The notes below the pieces were generated by a model, which made no database searches, was not told where the DNA came from, and saw only the letters and a list, made by a program, of their open reading frames with translations. The translations under genes and the position numbers were made by a program. DNA of 64,000 bases. Source: Pseudolabrys sp035718275. GTDB taxonomy: Bacteria; Pseudomonadota; Alphaproteobacteria; Rhizobiales; Xanthobacteraceae. Shown one piece after another: positions 17,583-26,761 of this stretch (its first letter is position 1; each line of letters opens with the position of its first letter). The stretch spans positions 5,950 to 69,949 of the forward strand of contig DASTHI010000052.1 of assembly GCA_035718275.1 (NCBI GenBank), read 5' to 3'.

Positions 17583-19505
17583 TTGTCCGACGTGTCAAAG
17601 ACGCCGCTGCTCGACCGCGTGCGGTTTCCCCGCGATCTGAAGAACTTGTCGCCCGACCAGCTCAGACAGCTTGCGGACGAGCTGCGCTTCGAGACGATCG
17701 ATGCCGTTGCAAAGACGGGAGGACATCTCGGCGCCGGTCTGGGCGTCGTCGAGCTGACCGTCGCACTGCACTATATTTTCGACACTCCCGAAGACAAGCT
17801 GATCTGGGATGTCGGCCACCAAAGCTATCCGCACAAAATCCTGACCGGCAGGCGCGACCGCATCCGTACCCTGCGGCAAGGAGGTGGCCTTTCGGGTTTC
17901 ACGAAACGCGCGGAAAGCGAGTACGACCCGTTCGGCGCAGCGCATTCCTCGACATCGATCTCGGCCGCCCTTGGGATGGCCGTCGCGCGCGATCTTGATG
18001 GCAAGAAGCACAATGTGATCGCCGTGATCGGTGACGGCGCCATGTCCGCGGGCATGGCTTATGAGGCCATGAACAATGCCGGGGCGAGTAACGAGCGCCT
18101 CATTGTCATCCTCAACGACAATGACATGTCCATCGCGCCGCCGGTCGGCGCGATGTCCGCGTACCTCTCGAGGCTGTTATCGGGGCGCACCTATCTCAAG
18201 CTGCGCGATGTCGGCAAGCAACTTACGGCCCATCTGCCCAAACGCCTTGATGAGTTCATCACGCGAGGTGTGGAGCACGCACGCGGGTTCTGGACCGGCG
18301 GCACCCTCTTCGAGGAGCTTGGCTTTTATTATGTCGGGCCCATCGACGGGCATAATTTCGACCATTTGCTCCCAGTCCTGCGCAACGTGCGGGACGCCGA
18401 GGCGGGGCCGATACTCGTCCATGTGGTGACGCAAAAAGGCAAGGGCTACGCGCCCGCGGAAAGCTCCGCGGACAAATATCATGGTGTGGTCAAGTTCGAT
18501 GTCGCGACGGGCGCGCAGGCGAAACCCAAATCCCAGGCTCCGCAATACACCAAGGTATTCGCGCAAAGCCTGATCAAGGAGGCCCGCAAGGACGAAAAGA
18601 TCGTCGCCATTACTGCGGCGATGCCCTCGGGCACTGGTCTCGATCTGTTCGCAAAGGAATTTCCAAACCGCTGCTTCGATGTTGGCATCGCGGAACAGCA
18701 CGCAGTCACCTTCGCCGGCGGGCTTGCCGCCGAAGGTCTGAAGCCTTTCGCCGCCATCTATTCGACCTTCCTGCAGCGCGCCTATGATCAGGTCGTCCAC
18801 GACATCGCCATTCAGAGGCTCCCGGTCCGATTTGCCATCGATCGCGCAGGCCTCGTGGGTGCCGATGGACCGACGCATGCGGGCTCTTTCGACATCACCT
18901 ATCTCGGCTGCCTTCCCGGCTTTGTCTTGATGGCTGCAGCAGATGAAGCCGAGCTTGTGCACATGATCGCCACGGCGGTGGCGATCGATGACCGGCCCTG
19001 CGCGGTCCGCTTCCCGCGCGGAGAAGGTCTCGGCGTGCCCATGCCGGCTGAAGGCGTCCCCTTCGACATCGGCAAGGGCCGCATCCTTCAGGAGGGGCAC
19101 AAGGTCGCCCTTCTTTCCTACGGGGGACGGGTTGCGGAATGCCTCGCCGCGGCCGCCGAGCTCAAGGCGCTGGGACTTTCAACAACGGTTGCCGATGCAC
19201 GGTTTGCAAAACCGCTGGATACGGAGCTCGTCGGGCGGCTTGCGCGCGAGCATGAGGTCCTCGTCACCATCGAAGAGGGCGCGATCGGCGGTTTCGGCGC
19301 GTATGTGCTGCAGGCGCTGGGAGAAGACGGCCTGCTGGATGGCGGCCTCCGCGTGCGCTGCATGGTCCTTCCCGACATTTTCATAGATCAAAATTCACCG
19401 GCAGCGATGTACGCGCAGGCCGGCCTCGATGCCAAAGGGATCGTGGCGAAGGTTTTCGAAGCTTTGGGAAAGAACGCAGCGGAGGAGACCGTTCGTCTCG
19501 CTTAG
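17583..19505 (+). CDS. dxs: 1-deoxy-D-xylulose-5-phosphate synthase
   Basis: Thiamine-diphosphate enzyme joining pyruvate and glyceraldehyde-3-phosphate, first step of the MEP isoprenoid pathway. Starting at TTG 17583 (GGAG 6 bases upstream) the protein is 640 residues, the usual length, and opens with DVSKTPLLDRVRFPRDL as in rhizobial homologues; in-frame GTG 17571 and TTG 17529 are alternatives. Seen: ThDP-binding VIGDGAMSAGMAYEAMNNAG, HVVTQKGKGY, the catalytic glutamate region RCFDVGIAEQHAVTFAGGLA and FAIDRAGLVGADGPTHAGSFD. Its stop overlaps that of the convergent DUF6496 gene. Confidence 0.96.
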   Translation: MSDVSKTPLLDRVRFPRDLKNLSPDQLRQLADELRFETIDAVAKTGGHLGAGLGVVELTVALHYIFDTPEDKLIWDVGHQSYPHKILTGRRDRIRTLRQGGGLSGFTKRAESEYDPFGAAHSSTSISAALGMAVARDLDGKKHNVIAVIGDGAMSAGMAYEAMNNAGASNERLIVILNDNDMSIAPPVGAMSAYLSRLLSGRTYLKLRDVGKQLTAHLPKRLDEFITRGVEHARGFWTGGTLFEELGFYYVGPIDGHNFDHLLPVLRNVRDAEAGPILVHVVTQKGKGYAPAESSADKYHGVVKFDVATGAQAKPKSQAPQYTKVFAQSLIKEARKDEKIVAITAAMPSGTGLDLFAKEFPNRCFDVGIAEQHAVTFAGGLAAEGLKPFAAIYSTFLQRAYDQVVHDIAIQRLPVRFAIDRAGLVGADGPTHAGSFDITYLGCLPGFVLMAAADEAELVHMIATAVAIDDRPCAVRFPRGEGLGVPMPAEGVPFDIGKGRILQEGHKVALLSYGGRVAECLAAAAELKALGLSTTVADARFAKPLDTELVGRLAREHEVLVTIEEGAIGGFGAYVLQALGEDGLLDGGLRVRCMVLPDIFIDQNSPAAMYAQAGLDAKGIVAKVFEALGKNAAEETVRLA

Positions 19506-19690
19506 GCTCTCTTCTTTCTCTTTGGTACTTTCTTTCCTTTGCGGCGTGCCTCCGAGAGCCCGATCGCAATCGCTTGCTTGCGACTCTTGACCTTCTTCCC
19601 GCTGCGCCCACTTTTCAGTGTACCCTTTTTCCGCTTCTTCATCGCGCGCTCCACATCCTTGGACGCGCTTTTTGAATATTTGCGTGCCAT
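19502..19690 (-). CDS. DUF6496 domain-containing protein, 62 aa
   Basis: Very basic 62-residue protein, more than one third Lys/Arg, resembling DUF6496 proteins common in Rhizobiales. Seen: start MARKYSKSASKDVERAMKKR, a KSGKK-like centre and a histone-like tail KKVPKRKKRA. Composition suggests nucleic-acid binding, but no function is established. The stop codon overlaps the dxs stop on the opposite strand within CTTAG. Confidence 0.85.
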   Translation of the reverse strand: MARKYSKSASKDVERAMKKRKKGTLKSGRSGKKVKSRKQAIAIGLSEARRKGKKVPKRKKRA

Positions 19691-19803
19691 ACTTCTTCTC
19701 CAAATCGAGCGTTGGCCGTTGCATTTCGGCCAATGCTGCTAACCGCACGGAGCGGAACTTTGTTCCAGTCCGTAACCCGTGGGACCCTGAATGAGGACGG
19801 GTT

Positions 19804-20529
19804 GTGAATTCCCGTGACCGTGTCGACCGGCTGCTGGTCAGGCGAGGACTCTTCGAAAGCAGAGCCAAGGCGCAGGCTGCAATTGAAGCCGGCCTGGTCA
19901 TCGCCGACGACCGCCTTGTCCGCAAAGCGTCTGAAGAGCTCGCGACGGACGCGGTGCTGCGTGCAAGATCACCGCATCCTTATGTCTCGCGCGGCGGTAT
20001 CAAGCTCGCCGCAGCGCTCGATCATTTTCGATTCGATCCGCGCGGCCAGATCTGCCTTGACGTCGGTGCCTCGACCGGCGGATTTACCGAGGTCCTGTGC
20101 GAGCGGGGGGCAAGGCGCGTCTATGCCGTCGATGTGGGGCATGGGCAACTGCACGAGTCGTTGCGGCTTCGACCAGAGATCATCTCCCTTGAAAGAACCG
20201 ACATTCGGGATCTAGGACCTCTCGATCATCCGCCCGGCCTTGTCACAATCGACGTGAGCTTCATTTCGCTCAAGATCGTGCTGCCGGCAGCCCTGGCGAT
20301 CGCTGGCCCACATGCGCAAGTCGTTGCGCTCATCAAACCCCAATTCGAATCGGGGCGCGCTGCTGTGAAAAAGGGCATCGTGCGCGACGCCTTAATTCAT
20401 GCCCAAGTCTGCGATGATCTCGCTGAACTCACCTCACGGCTGGGCTGGCGAGTGCTGGGCGTCATCCCCTCGCCGATCGAGGGCGGCGACGGCAACGCCG
20501 AATTTCTGCTCGGTGCATTGCGTGGCTGA
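19804..20529 (+). CDS. tlyA: TlyA family RNA methyltransferase (hemolysin A-like)
   Basis: 241 residues from a GTG start. An N-terminal S4 RNA-binding domain (DRVDRLLVRRGLFESRAKAQ) is followed by an FtsJ/RrmJ-like SAM methyltransferase domain with DVGASTGGFTEVLCERGA and YAVDVGHGQL. The family 2'-O-methylates cytidines in 16S and/or 23S rRNA; some members were first called hemolysins. Conserved downstream of dxs in alphaproteobacteria. Overlap or near-overlap with the next RNA methyltransferase gene suggests co-translation. Confidence 0.9.
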   Translation: MNSRDRVDRLLVRRGLFESRAKAQAAIEAGLVIADDRLVRKASEELATDAVLRARSPHPYVSRGGIKLAAALDHFRFDPRGQICLDVGASTGGFTEVLCERGARRVYAVDVGHGQLHESLRLRPEIISLERTDIRDLGPLDHPPGLVTIDVSFISLKIVLPAALAIAGPHAQVVALIKPQFESGRAAVKKGIVRDALIHAQVCDDLAELTSRLGWRVLGVIPSPIEGGDGNAEFLLGALRG

Positions 20530-20533
20530 GCGG

Positions 20534-21760
20534 ATGACTATCGAGCGGCTTGGTCACCGCGGCGACGGCATCGCCGATACACCGGCGGGTCCGGTGTACG
20601 TGCCCTACACGCTGCCCGGAGAGACGGTCACAGTTGAGTCCGTTCTCGGGCACCCCGATCGTCGGCACTTACTGCGCGTCGATAAGCCGAGCCACGAGCG
20701 CGTCGAGCCCCTCTGCAAGCACTTTGGCACCTGCGGCGGCTGCGCGCTCCAGCACTGGTCTCTCGCTGAATACCATCTCTGGAAAAGATCACTAGTCGTC
20801 GAAGCGCTGGCACAGGCCGGCGTCATCGCTCCGGTTGCCGATCTCATCGATGCGCATGGCTCGGGAAGGAGACGGGCGGTGTTTCATGCACGCCGAGGCG
20901 CGCATGATGTCGTCGAGGTCGGCTTTTCGGCTCCGCGCGCTCATCACATCGTGCCAATCGATGAATGCCCTATCCTGGATCCGGGTCTTGGCGGCGCTCT
21001 TCGTGCAGCATGGGCAATCGCGGAAACGCTCGACGTCACGGGGAAGCCTCTCGATATCCAGACGACTGCTACGGATACCGGACTCGACGTCGACGTCCGC
21101 GGGTCCGGTGCGCTCGACCCGGGTCGTCACGCCGCCTTGGCGCGGCTTGCCGAAGCATTCAATCTCGCCCGCATCACCCGTCACGGCGAGATCGTTGCGC
21201 AGCGTATCCAACCCGTCGTGCGGATCGGCCGTGCGGAGGTCCCACTGCCGCCGGGTGCTTTCCTGCAGGCGACCAAAGAAGGCGAGGACACTCTCGCTAG
21301 GCTCGTGCTCGAATACGGCGGAAGGGCAAAGCACACAGCCGATCTGTTTGCCGGGATCGGGACCTTCGCCTTGCGGCTCGCGGAAAACTCGCGAGTCACG
21401 GCTGCGGACGCCGAATCCTCTTTGATCACCGCTTTGCGCCAGGCGGCCGGCAGGACGGCTGGTCTCAAACCCATCGAGACCCAGGGCCGAGATCTATTTC
21501 GACGCCCTTTCGTATTGCCAGAACTCAAGCAATTCGATGCCGTCGTTTTCGATCCGCCCCGGCAAGGAGCGGAAGCGCAGGCGCGCGAACTTGCCAGAAG
21601 CGAGGTCCCGACGATCGTCGCGGTATCCTGCGACAGAGTGACTTTTGCGCGGGATGCGAGAATCTTGGTCAATTCCGGCTACAAGCCGGAGATCGTGACC
21701 CCGGTCGACCAGTTTCGTTATTCCCACCACGTGGAGATCGTTGCCAAGTTCCGGCGCTGA
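20534..21760 (+). CDS. Class I SAM-dependent RNA methyltransferase (RlmD/TrmA-like)
   Basis: Predicted m5U methyltransferase, 408 residues from ATG 20534; GTG 20522, which would overlap tlyA by 8 bases, is an alternative. An N-terminal TRAM-like domain (IERLGHRGDGIADTPAG) is followed by the iron-sulfur cysteine cluster CKHFGTCGGCALQH. Then come the SAM domain (TADLFAGIGTFALRLAE), FDPPRQGAEAQ, and catalytic Cys in AVSCDRVTFARD. It would methylate 23S rRNA or tRNA uridine. Operon with tlyA. Confidence 0.9.
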   Translation: MTIERLGHRGDGIADTPAGPVYVPYTLPGETVTVESVLGHPDRRHLLRVDKPSHERVEPLCKHFGTCGGCALQHWSLAEYHLWKRSLVVEALAQAGVIAPVADLIDAHGSGRRRAVFHARRGAHDVVEVGFSAPRAHHIVPIDECPILDPGLGGALRAAWAIAETLDVTGKPLDIQTTATDTGLDVDVRGSGALDPGRHAALARLAEAFNLARITRHGEIVAQRIQPVVRIGRAEVPLPPGAFLQATKEGEDTLARLVLEYGGRAKHTADLFAGIGTFALRLAENSRVTAADAESSLITALRQAAGRTAGLKPIETQGRDLFRRPFVLPELKQFDAVVFDPPRQGAEAQARELARSEVPTIVAVSCDRVTFARDARILVNSGYKPEIVTPVDQFRYSHHVEIVAKFRR

Positions 21761-21767
21761 GGGCCGC

Positions 21768-22622
21768 TCACTGGAAATCGCCGCCGCCCCACCGCTCCTG
21801 CCACATTCTCTCGCCTATCGTGCATGAGATGCGCGGCGCCTGTGCGGAGACAGGGATCGACCGCACCGCCGGCGTTCGACCGGCGACTTCCAGCACCAGC
21901 TTGGTCCGTGTCGCCTCGATGAACTTCTCCCGCTCGCGGATTGGCACGACGAAAGCGCCTGGTCCGCCGATCACGCAATCTTCGTAGTAGACGTCAAGGT
22001 CCTGAATATCCATCGTGCCCCTGTAAGGACGCTTGAGCACTATCGGCAGGCCATTGATCGTAATGCCTGCCGACACGATCTCGTCGCGGACGGGGACGAC
22101 AAGGGGTCCTGCATTGTTAGCGCCATCGCCCGACACGTCGATCACCCGCCTGAGTCCCCGGTACCCGCTGTCATCGAAGAGCGGCTTGGCAAAACGCAAT
22201 GCCCCCGAGATCGATGTACGCGACGCGCGCCGATAAGGGGCGCGTGCGATTTCCGCCGCGACCGCGTCCGCGGCTTCCGGGCCGTCGATCAGCCGCCAGG
22301 GCATAACGATCTTTTGGTCGCTCTGTCCGGCCCATTCGAAATAGGTGATGGCAATCTTCCCGTGAGCACCCTGGCGCAACGCCTGCAGGAATTCCTTCGA
22401 CGTAAGTGCCAGCACGTAGCCCTCGCGCTGTAGCGCCTGCTCATCAGTGTCCATCGAATATGAGACATCCACCGCGATGACGAGCTCGACGTCGACCGGA
22501 ATTGCTCCGGACCGCATGTCCGCGAGTGTCCGCAAACTCGGCGCAGCAGAAACCGAGAGCATGAATGCGCCAGCCATGAAGGCCGCGATCAGAGCCAGCA
22601 TTCTGAGGCGACGACGACCCAT
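21768..22622 (-). CDS. DUF1194 domain-containing protein (VWA-like, exported)
   Basis: 284 residues with an N-terminal hydrophobic leader (MLALIAAFMAGAFMLSVSAA) and a von Willebrand A-like fold. Metal-ion-dependent adhesion site visible as DVELVIAVDVSYSMD (DxSxS), RTSISGAL and DVSGDGANNAG. Members are periplasmic proteins of unknown role, common in Rhizobiales. Converges on the RNA methyltransferase gene, 7 bases apart. Confidence 0.85.
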   Translation of the reverse strand: MGRRRLRMLALIAAFMAGAFMLSVSAAPSLRTLADMRSGAIPVDVELVIAVDVSYSMDTDEQALQREGYVLALTSKEFLQALRQGAHGKIAITYFEWAGQSDQKIVMPWRLIDGPEAADAVAAEIARAPYRRASRTSISGALRFAKPLFDDSGYRGLRRVIDVSGDGANNAGPLVVPVRDEIVSAGITINGLPIVLKRPYRGTMDIQDLDVYYEDCVIGGPGAFVVPIREREKFIEATRTKLVLEVAGRTPAVRSIPVSAQAPRISCTIGERMWQERWGGGDFQ

Positions 22623-22667
22623 TGCGGAATGCTGGCACGCAACATCGGCGAAGGAAAGGCCGGTCGT

Positions 22668-23840
22668 TCAGGTTTCCAGGGTTTCCGTCGCCACGATCTT
22701 GATGCCGAACCCGGCAAGACCGACATACGTGCGCTTGCTCGATGTGAGAAGGCGGATCGAGGAGATTCCGAGGTCTTTGAGAATTTGCGCGCCGAGGCCG
22801 ATCTCGCGCCATTGTCGAGAACGCGCCGCATCGGTCTCCGAGCCGCCCTCGTGCGGTATCTCGGCAACCGGCACGCCGGCGGTTCCGTCACGAAGATAAA
22901 CGATCACGCCACGACCTGCTTTTTTAAAACGCGCGAGCGAGTCACGTATTGCCTTTGCGCCGCCGAAAACGTCCCCGATGACGTCGGCGCGATGCAGCCT
23001 TGCAAGCACATTCGTCCCGCTGCTGATATCGCCATAGACGAAAGCCATGTGGTGCACGCGATCGAATGGCGTGACATACGCAAAACCCCGCAGTGTTCCG
23101 ATTTCCGACGAAAGCTGGAACTCGCCGACACGCTCGACCAGCTTGTCGCGGTTCTGACGGTAACCGATGAGTTCGGCAATCGAGACCTGCGCAAGGCGGT
23201 GCTTCTTTGCGAACTCGGCAACCTGGGGCCCTCGCATCACCGAGCCATCATCGTTCATCAGTTCGGCCAGCACGCCCACAGGCGGAAGCGACGCCAGACG
23301 ACATAGATCGACACAGGCTTCGGTATGCCCCGAGCGCATCAGCACGCCTCCCTGTCGCGCAACCAGCGGAAAGACATGCCCGGGCCGCACGAAATCGGCG
23401 GGACCGTTATTGTCGTTTGCGAGCGCGCGTACCGTGTTGCAGCGCTCTTCGGCCGAGATGCCGGTCGTCAGTCCGTGACGTACGTCGACCGACACAGTGA
23501 ATGCGGTCCCGAGCGGGGCTTCATTCTCGGCAACCATCGGTTCGAGATGCAGCCTGCGCGCCTGGTCGGCGCCCAGCGGGGCGCACACGATGCCCGACGT
23601 GTTGCGAATGATGAAGGCCATCTTCTCCGGCGTGCAATGCGAAGCGGCGACGAACAGGTCGCCCTCGTTCTCTCGATCATCGTCATCTGTAACCACCACG
23701 ATCTCGCCCCTTGCAAAGGCTTTGATCGCGGCGTCCACGCGATTGTGAGTATCGCGCACCTGGACCTCCGCACCTTTCTCCTGCTCTGGCGTCCCCATCG
23801 AGACACAACTGCGAGCGGGCGGCTTATCAATTGGCTTCAT
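22668..23840 (-). CDS. ribB: 3,4-dihydroxy-2-butanone-4-phosphate synthase (RibB with degenerate RibA domain)
   Basis: Riboflavin pathway enzyme making the four-carbon unit from ribulose-5-phosphate. Starts at ATG 23840, overlapping the aroC stop (ATGA). 390 residues: an N-terminal DHBP synthase domain (~40-235) with catalytic TDDDDRENEGDLF and RSGHTEACVDLCRLA, and a C-terminal region shaped like GTP cyclohydrolase II. The latter lacks the Cys zinc cluster: the equivalent segment reads VLARLHRADVIGDVFGG with no cysteine. The cyclohydrolase activity is therefore probably absent and must come from another gene. Confidence 0.9.
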   Translation of the reverse strand: MKPIDKPPARSCVSMGTPEQEKGAEVQVRDTHNRVDAAIKAFARGEIVVVTDDDDRENEGDLFVAASHCTPEKMAFIIRNTSGIVCAPLGADQARRLHLEPMVAENEAPLGTAFTVSVDVRHGLTTGISAEERCNTVRALANDNNGPADFVRPGHVFPLVARQGGVLMRSGHTEACVDLCRLASLPPVGVLAELMNDDGSVMRGPQVAEFAKKHRLAQVSIAELIGYRQNRDKLVERVGEFQLSSEIGTLRGFAYVTPFDRVHHMAFVYGDISSGTNVLARLHRADVIGDVFGGAKAIRDSLARFKKAGRGVIVYLRDGTAGVPVAEIPHEGGSETDAARSRQWREIGLGAQILKDLGISSIRLLTSSKRTYVGLAGFGIKIVATETLET

Positions 23841-24955
23841 TGCTTGTTGAAGGGCCACGCAGTCCGCTCACCGACCTGGCCGCGATGCAACAGATAATGG
23901 TCGGCCAGCACACATGCCAGCATGGCCTCACCGATCGGCACGGCTCGAATACCGACGCAGGGATCGTGCCGACCTTTGGTGACAATTTCTGTTTCGCGGC
24001 CATACCGATCCACGGTCTTTCGCGGCGTGAGGATCGACGACGTAGGTTTCACAGCAAAGCGGGCCACGATCGGCTGACCTGTCGATATCCCGCCGAGAAT
24101 GCCGCCTGCATGATTGGAAAGAAAAATTGGCTTGCCGTCATTTCCCATCCGCATTTCGTCGGCATTCTCGATTCCACTCATTGCTGCGGTCGCAAATCCG
24201 TCACCGATCTCCACGCCTTTGACGGCATTAATGCCCATCAGCGCGGAAGCGATCTCGGCATCGAGCTTTGCATACACCGGAGCGCCCAGACCTGGCGGAA
24301 CGCCTTCCGCGACCACTTCGATGATCGCGCCGCAGGAGGAGCCCTGCTTGCGCACACCGTCAATATATTCCTCGAATGCAGTCGCTTGCTTCGCATCCGG
24401 GCAAAAAAACGGGTTCTTGCCGACCTCGTTCCAGTCCCAGCGCGAACGATCGATCTTGTGCGGCCCCATTTGAATCAGCGCGCCACGGACCTGCATCCCC
24501 GGCACAATCTTGCGTGCAATGGCCCCCGCCGCTACCCGCGCAGCGGTTTCCCTTGCGGAGGCCCGCCCACCCCCGCGATAGTCATGAATTCCGTATTTCG
24601 CATCATAAGTGTAGCCGGCGTGTCCCGGGCGATACTTGTCCTTGATGTCGGAATAATCCTTCGACCGCTGATCGACATTCTCGATCATCAGCGTGATCGG
24701 TGTCCCGGTCGTAACCTGTTCTCCCGTTTGTTCATCCGTGAACAGGCCCGATAGGATTTTCACAGCATCGGGCTCGCGCCGTTGTGTCGTGAACCTCGAT
24801 TGTCCTGGCCGTCGCCGGTCGAGTTCATACTGGATATCCTCGACGTTAAGTGGAATCCGCGGCGGACACCCGTCCACAACGCAACCGATTGCTGCTCCAT
24901 GGCTCTCGCCGAAGCTGGTGAATCGGAAGAGATGGCCGAAAGTGTTGAAGGACAT
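23837..24955 (-). CDS. aroC: Chorismate synthase
   Basis: Converts 5-enolpyruvylshikimate-3-phosphate to chorismate using reduced FMN. 372 residues, family length. Signatures: FGESHGAAIGCVVDGCPP, YRPGHAGYTYDAKYGIHDYR, the RGGGRASARETAARVAAGA loop and GDGFATAAMSG. Operon with ribB by a 4-base overlap; the histidine phosphatase and fabI genes lie upstream in the same direction. Confidence 0.97.
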   Translation of the reverse strand: MSFNTFGHLFRFTSFGESHGAAIGCVVDGCPPRIPLNVEDIQYELDRRRPGQSRFTTQRREPDAVKILSGLFTDEQTGEQVTTGTPITLMIENVDQRSKDYSDIKDKYRPGHAGYTYDAKYGIHDYRGGGRASARETAARVAAGAIARKIVPGMQVRGALIQMGPHKIDRSRWDWNEVGKNPFFCPDAKQATAFEEYIDGVRKQGSSCGAIIEVVAEGVPPGLGAPVYAKLDAEIASALMGINAVKGVEIGDGFATAAMSGIENADEMRMGNDGKPIFLSNHAGGILGGISTGQPIVARFAVKPTSSILTPRKTVDRYGRETEIVTKGRHDPCVGIRAVPIGEAMLACVLADHYLLHRGQVGERTAWPFNKQ

Positions 24956-25081
24956 AGCAGCTCTACGTTGTGAATTTCGTACTCCGCGCCCGCGCGCCGG
25001 TCAATTAATCGGACGTGACCGCGCATTGTGCGCCAGCCGCATGCCTGAAAGGTTAACGATGCGCATGACCAGGGCGGCAGC

Positions 25082-25696
25082 TCAGGCGTAGCGAGTCAGT
25101 CCATCGCCCTCGAAAACATAGACCACGCCTTGGGCGATATCGATCAGAGGCGCCGCCGCCGGCTTGGCTATTCCCAGGTGCGCGATCAGCCCACGCGCAG
25201 TGCCTCCGTGCGCGACGGCTACCGTGTCGCCGGCCAGTTGCTCGTACCAGCTGCCCACTCTCGCCGAGACCGCCTCATAGCTTTCACCGCCCGGTGGCAG
25301 GAAGCGCCACTTGTCATGCTCGCGCGCGGCAATTCGCTGCGGATCGCGCGTGCGCAACTGGGCGATCGTGAACCCCTCCCAGTCGCCAAATGAAATTTCC
25401 GCGAGCAGCGGTTCGATGCGGTAGGCCCTAGAGGATAGACCGAGCGGTGCAAGCATCAGTTCCATCGTCTGGCGAGCGCGACCCAGCGGGCTCGAAACGA
25501 AATCAAATTCGGAGGGGTCGCGGCCTTTGCGCGCGAACAGGTCGCGCAGCACGTCACCACAATGAACTGCCTGCGCGCGCCCCTGCGCGTTGAGCGGAAC
25601 ATCTTGGCGGCCTTGCAGGCGACCTGCCACGTTCCAATCCGTTTCGCCGTGACGAATATAGTACAAGACCGGGCGCGGTTTCCCCGCTGCCAGCAT
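25082..25696 (-). CDS. Histidine phosphatase family protein
   Basis: Phosphoglycerate-mutase-like phosphatase, 204 residues. The phospho-histidine motif YIRHGETDWN is at residues ~13-22, the arginine motif is SPLGRARQTME and the second histidine is in AVAHGGTARG. The substrate cannot be told from sequence (relatives dephosphorylate sugar phosphates, alpha-ribazole phosphate or other metabolites). Its ATG overlaps the fabI stop (TGATG), so it is translationally coupled to fabI. Confidence 0.9.
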   Translation of the reverse strand: MLAAGKPRPVLYYIRHGETDWNVAGRLQGRQDVPLNAQGRAQAVHCGDVLRDLFARKGRDPSEFDFVSSPLGRARQTMELMLAPLGLSSRAYRIEPLLAEISFGDWEGFTIAQLRTRDPQRIAAREHDKWRFLPPGGESYEAVSARVGSWYEQLAGDTVAVAHGGTARGLIAHLGIAKPAAAPLIDIAQGVVYVFEGDGLTRYA

Positions 25697-26520
25697 CAGT
25701 CGGTCTTGCCGACTGATATGTCCGGCGCATCAGGGTGCTTGATGCCGACAATGTGGTAGCCGGCATCGACGTGATGGATTTCACCGGTCACAGCGCTCGA
25801 CATGTCGGAGAGAAAATACACGCCGGCCTTGCCGACCTCTTCGAGCGTTAGATTGCGCCGTAGCGGCGTGTTGTACTCATTCCATTTCAGAATGTATCGA
25901 AAGTCGCCGATGCCGGATGCGGCAAGCGTCTTGAGAGGGCCTGCGGATATCGCATTGACGCGGATATTCTTCGCGCCGAGATCCGCCGCAAGGTATCGGA
26001 CCGACGATTCCAGCGCGGCCTTGGCGAGACCCATCACATTATAATGTGGCATCCATTTCTCGGCGCCGTAATACGTCATCGTCAGCAGCGAGCCGCCGTT
26101 CGTCATCAGCTTTTCCGCGCGCTGAGCAAGCGCCGTAAACGAGTAGCAGCTCACGACCATTGTCTTGATGAAATTGTCCTCGGTGGTGTCGACATAACGG
26201 CCGTCGAGCTGATCCTTGTCGGAGAAAGCGATTGCATGCAACAGGAAGTCCAACGAACCCCAGGCCGACTTTACGGCGCCGAAAACCGCGTCCATTGAAG
26301 CCGGATCGGTCACATCGCAATGTCCCACTACAAGCCCATCAACTTCTTCCGCCAGAGGCTCGACACGCTTCTTGAGGGCATCACCTTGATACGTGAAGGC
26401 GAGATCGGCACCATGGTCCCTGCATGCACGGGCGATTCCCCAGGCGATCGAGCGATTGTTCGCCACGCCCATGATCAAACCGCGTTTGCCGCGCATGAGA
26501 GCCGAAGTTTCCGGCATCAT
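25696..26520 (-). CDS. fabI: Enoyl-[acyl-carrier-protein] reductase (NADH), FabI type
   Basis: Last reduction in type II fatty-acid elongation. From ATG 26520 the protein is 274 residues; the longer frame adds a non-homologous N-terminus, and ATG 26517 is equally possible. Cofactor motif GVANNRSIAWGIARAC, DVTDPASMDAVF, and the FabI active site with Tyr-x6-Lys in YNVMGLAKAALES. The C-terminal GEIHHVDAGYHIVG is typical. Shares a divergent intergenic region with the sigma factor gene. Confidence 0.95.
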   Translation of the reverse strand: MMPETSALMRGKRGLIMGVANNRSIAWGIARACRDHGADLAFTYQGDALKKRVEPLAEEVDGLVVGHCDVTDPASMDAVFGAVKSAWGSLDFLLHAIAFSDKDQLDGRYVDTTEDNFIKTMVVSCYSFTALAQRAEKLMTNGGSLLTMTYYGAEKWMPHYNVMGLAKAALESSVRYLAADLGAKNIRVNAISAGPLKTLAASGIGDFRYILKWNEYNTPLRRNLTLEEVGKAGVYFLSDMSSAVTGEIHHVDAGYHIVGIKHPDAPDISVGKTD

Positions 26521-26761
26521 TCGTCCCGCACTTGCCGGTGAGCGCCGGCCGTTTCCTATGACACAGGGCCTTTGGACCATCAAGCAAGCGGCTGTTTTCG
26601 TCGCGTTTGGCACTGTTAATTCAATTCATTTCGGGGAATATGATCGAGCGGGTGGGGTTTTTTCTGACACTCGATCGACCGCACCGAAAGGTCCGCGGCG
26701 AGGCTGACAGGCGGGGCTCGGGATCTTGCTTGCACGCGAGTACGGATAAAGGAGGTTCGGC

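Noticed and set aside
23837..23870. FMN riboswitch before ribB
   Set aside because: ribB starts inside the aroC stop codon, leaving no leader; no RFN-like element was seen further upstream.
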